Below the pieces are notes generated by a model that did not search any database, was not told the DNA's origin, and saw only the letters and a program-made list of their open reading frames with translations. A stretch of DNA of 37,986 nt. It comes from Armatimonadota bacterium (lineage in GTDB: Bacteria; Bacteroidota; Ignavibacteria; OLB7). Shown here piece after piece: positions 34,148-37,986 of this stretch (its first letter is position 1; each line of letters begins with the position of its first letter). A program made the translations under genes and the position numbers. Location: NCBI GenBank assembly GCA_020850315.1, contig JADZEY010000135.1, forward strand, positions 1-37,986. Direction: 5' to 3'.

Positions 34148-35293
34148 CTACGGAGTAGCTCCTTCCCTTTTTCCCACTTCCCAAACCTCTCCATTTTCCA
34201 ACGCCCGGAAACGGTCGCGGGGGATTGTGAGCTTGTCCAGCGTTGCGTTCAGCAGCTCCACAGGTTCTTTCTCACCATCATCGGCTTGGGCAAATGTTCC
34301 GAAGTGAACCCCCATGCTCCACTCCGTTTTCAGCATCTGGTGAGCCTGCACCGCTTCATCGGGCCCCATGTGGACCGGCGACATGAACCACCGTGGCCGG
34401 TACGCTCCAATCGGCAGCAACGACATCCGAATCCGTGGGAAACGGCGAGCTATCTCCGCAAAAAAATCGCCAAACCCCGTGTCGCCAGCAAAGTACACGT
34501 CACCCGCTTCCGAGCTAATCACAAAGCCTCCCCACAGCGAAGTATCCCGATCGAACAACCCACGGTTGGAGAAATGCCATGCTGGAGTACACGTCACCCG
34601 CAGCCCACTTCGTGTGGTCACGGAATCCCACCAATCCATATCCTGGCCACCGCCGATTCCGTAAGCGTTCAACAGCGCGGTGTTGCCAAGCGGGGTTAGG
34701 ATTTGCGGGCGGTGAACCCGGGAAATCGCAGAAAGCGTGGCAACGTCGCAATGGTCGTAATGGTTGTGGCTTAACAGAATCAGGTCAATCGGCGGAAGGT
34801 CCTGCATCCGCAACCCAACGCCTGCGTGCCGTTTTGGCCCAACCCACGTGACAGGGCTGATCCGTTCACTCCAGACAGGATCGGTCAGGATATTCACTCC
34901 ATCCATCTGGATCAGCACCGTGGTGTGGTTCACGAACGTCAGCCGCAGTTCCCCTTTGCCAACGCGCTTTGGTGGCGGCGCGGCGGGCGTTACCTGGCGG
35001 AACTCACTCCAGTGGCCCGGCTGGCGTTCGTGCATCCATTTCAGCAAATCCAAAAAGCCACGCGCCCCTTCTTTGGGATTGTAAAATCGTTTTCCGTTAA
35101 AGTGGTCGGTGATCTGGCCAACATACCCGGGGGATGAGAACTTCACCCCAAACGCCGTTCCGGTCATCGCGCTTGCGCCGAAGATTCCGCTGGCCCACAG
35201 AAACGCACGGCGCGTCCATCGGCGGTGTTGCTTCGGCGGCGGCGTTTGCGATTCTGGTGCAAGAGTGTTCTGCAGCAATTGTTGATTGTTCAT
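34148..35293 (-). CDS. MBL-fold hydrolase with Tat-like leader (NAPE-PLD/UlaG-like)
   Basis: The 381-residue protein has the metal-binding motif H176-x-H178-x-D180-H181 (SHNHYDHCD), preceded by VNHTTVLIQMDGVNILTDPV and followed by YFAGDTGFGDFF. This is the pattern of the NAPE-PLD/UlaG branch of metallo-beta-lactamase-fold hydrolases. A twin-arginine pair (RRWTRRAFLW) before a hydrophobic segment at about 30-48 suggests Tat export or membrane anchoring. Substrate unknown; N-acyl phospholipid or a lactone are possibilities from the family. It starts 17 bp after the cytochrome b stop codon and so is probably cotranscribed with it. Confidence 0.88.
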   Translation of the reverse strand: MNNQQLLQNTLAPESQTPPPKQHRRWTRRAFLWASGIFGASAMTGTAFGVKFSSPGYVGQITDHFNGKRFYNPKEGARGFLDLLKWMHERQPGHWSEFRQVTPAAPPPKRVGKGELRLTFVNHTTVLIQMDGVNILTDPVWSERISPVTWVGPKRHAGVGLRMQDLPPIDLILLSHNHYDHCDVATLSAISRVHRPQILTPLGNTALLNAYGIGGGQDMDWWDSVTTRSGLRVTCTPAWHFSNRGLFDRDTSLWGGFVISSEAGDVYFAGDTGFGDFFAEIARRFPRIRMSLLPIGAYRPRWFMSPVHMGPDEAVQAHQMLKTEWSMGVHFGTFAQADDGEKEPVELLNATLDKLTIPRDRFRALENGEVWEVGKREGATP

Positions 35294-35310
35294 GGTGGCT
35301 CAATAACGAA

Positions 35311-36729
35311 TTACCCCCCGGTTCCCATGTATCCCCGCAGCGTCAAGAAAAGCAACAGGAAAAATAGGCCATACACCATCCAACGGATTGCCCCGTGCCC
35401 AGCCCCTGCCGAAGCCGGGCGATCGGCCACCGGAAGCAATGCCAGAAACAGCACCGCCGCAACGATGAACGCCATTGCCACCGAAGCCGAACACCACTCC
35501 AACAACTGGTACAATCCCAGCAGATACCACTCGGGCCGAAGCTGAGTAGCAGCCAGCTGAGCTTGCGTTAGATCCACCGGGAAGCCCCCTTCGCCACGAC
35601 CCCACGGGGCGGCAATCGCCAGCGTTAGCAACGCCCCGGACACCAGCAACCAACAAACAAGCTGGCGATAGAGTCCACCGGAAGAATCCCCCGAAACCGC
35701 TGCACCGCCAGCAAGCCGATTCAGCAGCTGCGCCGAACAAACCGGAAGCAACAGCAACGGAAGCAGAAAAAATGGAGATGCAGGATTGAACGAAGCAGCA
35801 ACAAACGGATAGACCAACAACAGAAGAACGCAGCCAGCAACCAGCACCGCCGCAGCATTGAACGGTTTGGAAAAATCACCCACTGGCTTCCCAGACACCA
35901 CCCCCCGCCGCCACCAACTGACGTGGAGGATCAGCACCAGAATCAGCGCAATCGGCAACAGTGCTGTGTGGGCTGCGGCCATTCGCGATAGCGTTCCCCC
36001 GCCAACCTCCTTCCCGCCACGCATCGCTTGCGCCACCCAGTCGCCAACCAACGGAATCCCCTGCTCCGGCAACGACGATCCCACCCACGCAGCCGCATAT
36101 CCAAGCCGATCCCACGGAAGCACCGATCCGGTCCATGCAGATCCCAAAACCAACGCAAGCAACAGCAGTCCGCTAATCCACACCCCGCTGTTCGGTTTCC
36201 GCCAAGCCCCCTGCCACGCCAGCCCGCCGAACCAAATCAGCAGCGAAGCAACCAGCAGCTGCGCCCCCCAAGCATGAACCGAGCGAACCAACGCCCCGAA
36301 CTCCACCTGCCGCAGCACTTGGTGCTCCAAGCTAACCCATGCCGCCGATGGATGCACAGGGCGACCCGTTGCGGAATCGCGAAGCAGTTCAGCAACGCCA
36401 CGAAGCGGGGTTGGGAAATCGGCATTGCCGCCGCTGCTATCGGCCCGAACAGGAACAAGCTGGCCGGGGAGATACTCTACCCCAAGCCATGTTGTGGTAT
36501 CGGTGATGCGGGCAAGCAGCAGCGGGGTGCCATCGGAAGCCGATGCCGGCGCGGGGCTGGGCTGGTAGTGAAACAGCAGCAGAACCCCACTGAGCAACAT
36601 CACTCCAAAAAAGAAGAGAACCAGCCCGCCGAAATACCACAGCAGGCCATCAGTTGCGGGAACCACCCCCCGAAAAAACTGGCGGATAGGCTGCGGCGAA
36701 GGCGTATGCGATTGAGAAGAATCAATCAT
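35311..36729 (-). CDS. Divergent cytochrome b (b6-like) of a Rieske/cytochrome b complex
   Basis: This 472-residue membrane protein aligns without gaps to cytochrome b6 from H152 (RSVHAW) through helix D. Heme ligands: H152 in helix B, H254 and H269 in helix D (15 apart, the b6 spacing). The position of the second helix-B histidine, 14 residues after H152, is W166. The p-side heme pair (H152/H254) is thus intact, but the n-side heme lacks one ligand. The Qo motifs PWD (205-207) and PEWY (399-402) are conserved. Residues of about 61-129 form an insertion in the A-B loop. Two extra hydrophobic segments lie near 292-337 before the subunit-IV-like part, which is fused in the same chain. The gene follows the Rieske gene by 40 bp. 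No cytochrome c subunit is adjacent. Confidence 0.88.
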   Translation of the reverse strand: MIDSSQSHTPSPQPIRQFFRGVVPATDGLLWYFGGLVLFFFGVMLLSGVLLLFHYQPSPAPASASDGTPLLLARITDTTTWLGVEYLPGQLVPVRADSSGGNADFPTPLRGVAELLRDSATGRPVHPSAAWVSLEHQVLRQVEFGALVRSVHAWGAQLLVASLLIWFGGLAWQGAWRKPNSGVWISGLLLLALVLGSAWTGSVLPWDRLGYAAAWVGSSLPEQGIPLVGDWVAQAMRGGKEVGGGTLSRMAAAHTALLPIALILVLILHVSWWRRGVVSGKPVGDFSKPFNAAAVLVAGCVLLLLVYPFVAASFNPASPFFLLPLLLLPVCSAQLLNRLAGGAAVSGDSSGGLYRQLVCWLLVSGALLTLAIAAPWGRGEGGFPVDLTQAQLAATQLRPEWYLLGLYQLLEWCSASVAMAFIVAAVLFLALLPVADRPASAGAGHGAIRWMVYGLFFLLLFLTLRGYMGTGG

Positions 36730-36769
36730 GAGAAAGGATCACGCTGGATGTGAGAAAGGAAGGGCTTTG

Positions 36770-37228
36770 CTATGCTGTTGGAGGTTCATCCGGAACTCCA
36801 TCAACCGGAGGTTCATCAATAACGACAACGTTTCCGCCAATCTCTTCAACGCGCAACCGTTGCAGCGGGCGGGGGGGCGGCCCAGCAATCACCCTCCCCT
36901 CGGCATCGAAGCGGCCACCGTGGCAGGCGCAGTGAAACTCCCGCGAGGCATCCACCCAATGGACAGGGCAACCGGTGTGGGTGCAACGCAGGCTAATGGC
37001 CCTGATCGTGCCATCGGGCATTGGCTGCACCACCGCATCGTTCAGCCCAACACGAACGAGAGTGGTTGGCTGGGAGCGAATTTTTTCGATTGAGCCAGCA
37101 ACGCATCGCGCAGGTTCAGTGACTGGCGGGCGCAAAAACCGGGCAGCAACGTACGCCACCGGAACGGCCACCGCCCCGGCCGCCCCCCACAGCAGCCGTG
37201 ATAGAGTACTTCGGCGAGAAGAGTTCAT
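36770..37228 (-). CDS. Rieske [2Fe-2S] protein, low-potential type
   Basis: The 152-residue protein has a Tat-type leader (SRRSTLSRLL) with an uncleaved-looking membrane anchor at about 12-30. The cluster ligands are C82, H84, C100 and H103, with the disulfide pair C87/C102. The prolines of GPPPRPL (116-122) are present. In CHGGRFD the Ser and Tyr of the bc1 motif CHGSxY are Gly105 and Phe107; their loss lowers cluster potential in characterised proteins and is seen with menaquinol. It is the electron acceptor from quinol in a complex with the cytochrome b encoded next. About 15 C-terminal residues are proline-rich and unconserved. Confidence 0.92.
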   Translation of the reverse strand: MNSSRRSTLSRLLWGAAGAVAVPVAYVAARFLRPPVTEPARCVAGSIEKIRSQPTTLVRVGLNDAVVQPMPDGTIRAISLRCTHTGCPVHWVDASREFHCACHGGRFDAEGRVIAGPPPRPLQRLRVEEIGGNVVVIDEPPVDGVPDEPPTA

Positions 37229-37295
37229 CGGTTGATGAAAAATGGAATGGTAGAATGATTCGGTGCCAGCACGTCCAAACCCACCTCACGATAGA

Positions 37296-37986
37296 TCAGT
37301 ACCAAAGTAGCACCCACAACACACAAAGCGGATAAACCACCGTCAGGACGTAGCTAATTGGGCGGATGCTTACCCCTTGCAGCTGTTCCAGCCGGAACCG
37401 TGAGTTCACCACAATCACTGTGATAAAACTAACCAGCACCACCATAAACGTCACCCAAAACAGCAAATCGGCTTTTGTTAAATAATCACTGCTGGGGGTG
37501 ATGTTCGACAGGGCGATGGAGAAAGTGATAATCCCCAAGAATGTCCCTGCACTAACTTCACCAAGATTTTCGAACGAAATATCGGTGATATACAGCAGTG
37601 AAATTGCCACAAACCCGATAAGAATTAGCGGCAGCACAATCTGCAGAAATGGTCCCAGAAATTTCCGCTCAACCAACAGCCGGAAGGAGAAGTTTTTGAA
37701 CACCGTTGGCTTCCCTTCCCGATTATCGGGATCGCCACGCATGGTGGTGGCGATGCGATTATCTACCGTCACGTAATACTTCAGTTTATTCCATGCCTGG
37801 ACCTTAAATCGCTCAAAAATTTTCGTGTCCTCATCAAGGCTGCTTTGGTCGAAGGAGATTTTCAGCTTGTTGGAAGGTGCAAGTATCTCCACTTTTATCG
37901 CTATTTCTTGTTTATCCAAAGGGTACTCGGCCAAAGCGAAATCGTGGTGAAACGTCCCAGAAACCTTGTAGAGTTTATACTCAATA
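37296..37986 (-). CDS. Pentameric ligand-gated ion channel, C-terminal part (runs off window)
   Basis: The frame is open to the window edge with no start in the window; about 229 residues are visible. The pro-loop motif YPLDKQ corresponds to the Cys-loop (F/YPxDxQ) without cysteines, as in bacterial homologues such as GLIC. Four membrane segments follow: M1 (near LPLILIGFVAISLLY), M2 and M3 within GIITFSIALSN to VSFITVIVV, and M4 ending WVLLWY at the C-terminus. M2 aligns without gaps to GLIC as I recall it, keeping Glu at -2' and Leu at 9', with Glu replacing Thr at 2'. The rest of the ligand-binding domain lies outside the window. Cation selectivity is inferred. Confidence 0.85.
   Translation of the reverse strand, partial: IEYKLYKVSGTFHHDFALAEYPLDKQEIAIKVEILAPSNKLKISFDQSSLDEDTKIFERFKVQAWNKLKYYVTVDNRIATTMRGDPDNREGKPTVFKNFSFRLLVERKFLGPFLQIVLPLILIGFVAISLLYITDISFENLGEVSAGTFLGIITFSIALSNITPSSDYLTKADLLFWVTFMVVLVSFITVIVVNSRFRLEQLQGVSIRPISYVLTVVYPLCVLWVLLWY

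Noticed and set aside
1-37986. CRISPR arrays, tRNA or rRNA genes, insertion sequences, prophage
   Set aside because: No regularly spaced repeats, cloverleaf-like segments, transposase or phage genes were recognised on reading.

Overview
The window carries bacterial chromosomal DNA, moderately GC-rich and gene-dense. All but one of the recognisable genes lie on the minus strand. Its centre is a complete S10-spc-alpha ribosomal protein cluster. The order secY-map-infA-rpmJ without adk, the largely absent Shine-Dalgarno sequences, a DUF2795 protein, an Omp85 outer-membrane protein and an SDR-type threonine dehydrogenase fit a Gram-negative member of the Bacteroidota/Chlorobiota (FCB) group, perhaps a Kapabacteria- or Ignavibacteria-like lineage. 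That placement is inference; no rRNA, tRNA, CRISPR array or transposase was seen.

Layout in plus-strand coordinates; transcription runs mostly right to left. 1-244: gene-free, with a long imperfect palindrome of CTCTGTG type and a terminator-like hairpin. 245-6039: a long-chain acyl-CoA synthetase, a protein built from six tandem SANT/GcrA-like HTH repeats, serA and a class V aminotransferase; the last two are 3 bp apart and probably make phosphoserine. 6143-7359: GTPase EngB and a glycine-rich RRM RNA-binding protein. 7616-24409: rplQ, rpoA, rpsD, rpsK, rpsM, rpmJ, infA, map, secY, rplO, rpmD, rpsE, rplR, rplF, rpsH, rpsN, rplE, rplX, rplN, rpsQ, rpmC, rplP, rpsC, rplV, rpsS, rplB, rplW, rplD, rplC, rpsJ. 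Intercistronic gaps here are often 50-200 bp, unusually long, and four genes appear to start at GTG or TTG.

24410-33712: a gene-free leader, an FmdB-type zinc-ribbon protein, an Omp85/BamA-family protein, a DUF2795 acidic protein, L-threonine dehydrogenase, acylphosphatase, a DUF1232 protein, a gamma-carbonic-anhydrase-like protein, a YebC/PmpR regulator and RecJ. 33863-34123 is the only plus-strand gene, a second DUF1232 protein.

34148-37986 is the most unusual part: a Tat-type metallo-beta-lactamase-fold hydrolase, a cytochrome b, a Rieske iron-sulfur protein, and the C-terminal part of a bacterial pentameric ligand-gated ion channel cut by the window edge. The cytochrome b keeps the quinol-oxidation PEWY motif and three of the four heme-ligand histidines, but the fourth (second position in helix B, a ligand of the n-side heme) is tryptophan. 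It also has an insertion of about 65-70 residues in the A-B loop. The Rieske protein lacks the Ser and Tyr that raise cluster potential. No cytochrome c1 or f gene is beside them. Together they look like a reduced or divergent quinol-oxidising module that may not run a classical Q-cycle; this is the best candidate here for an undescribed system.
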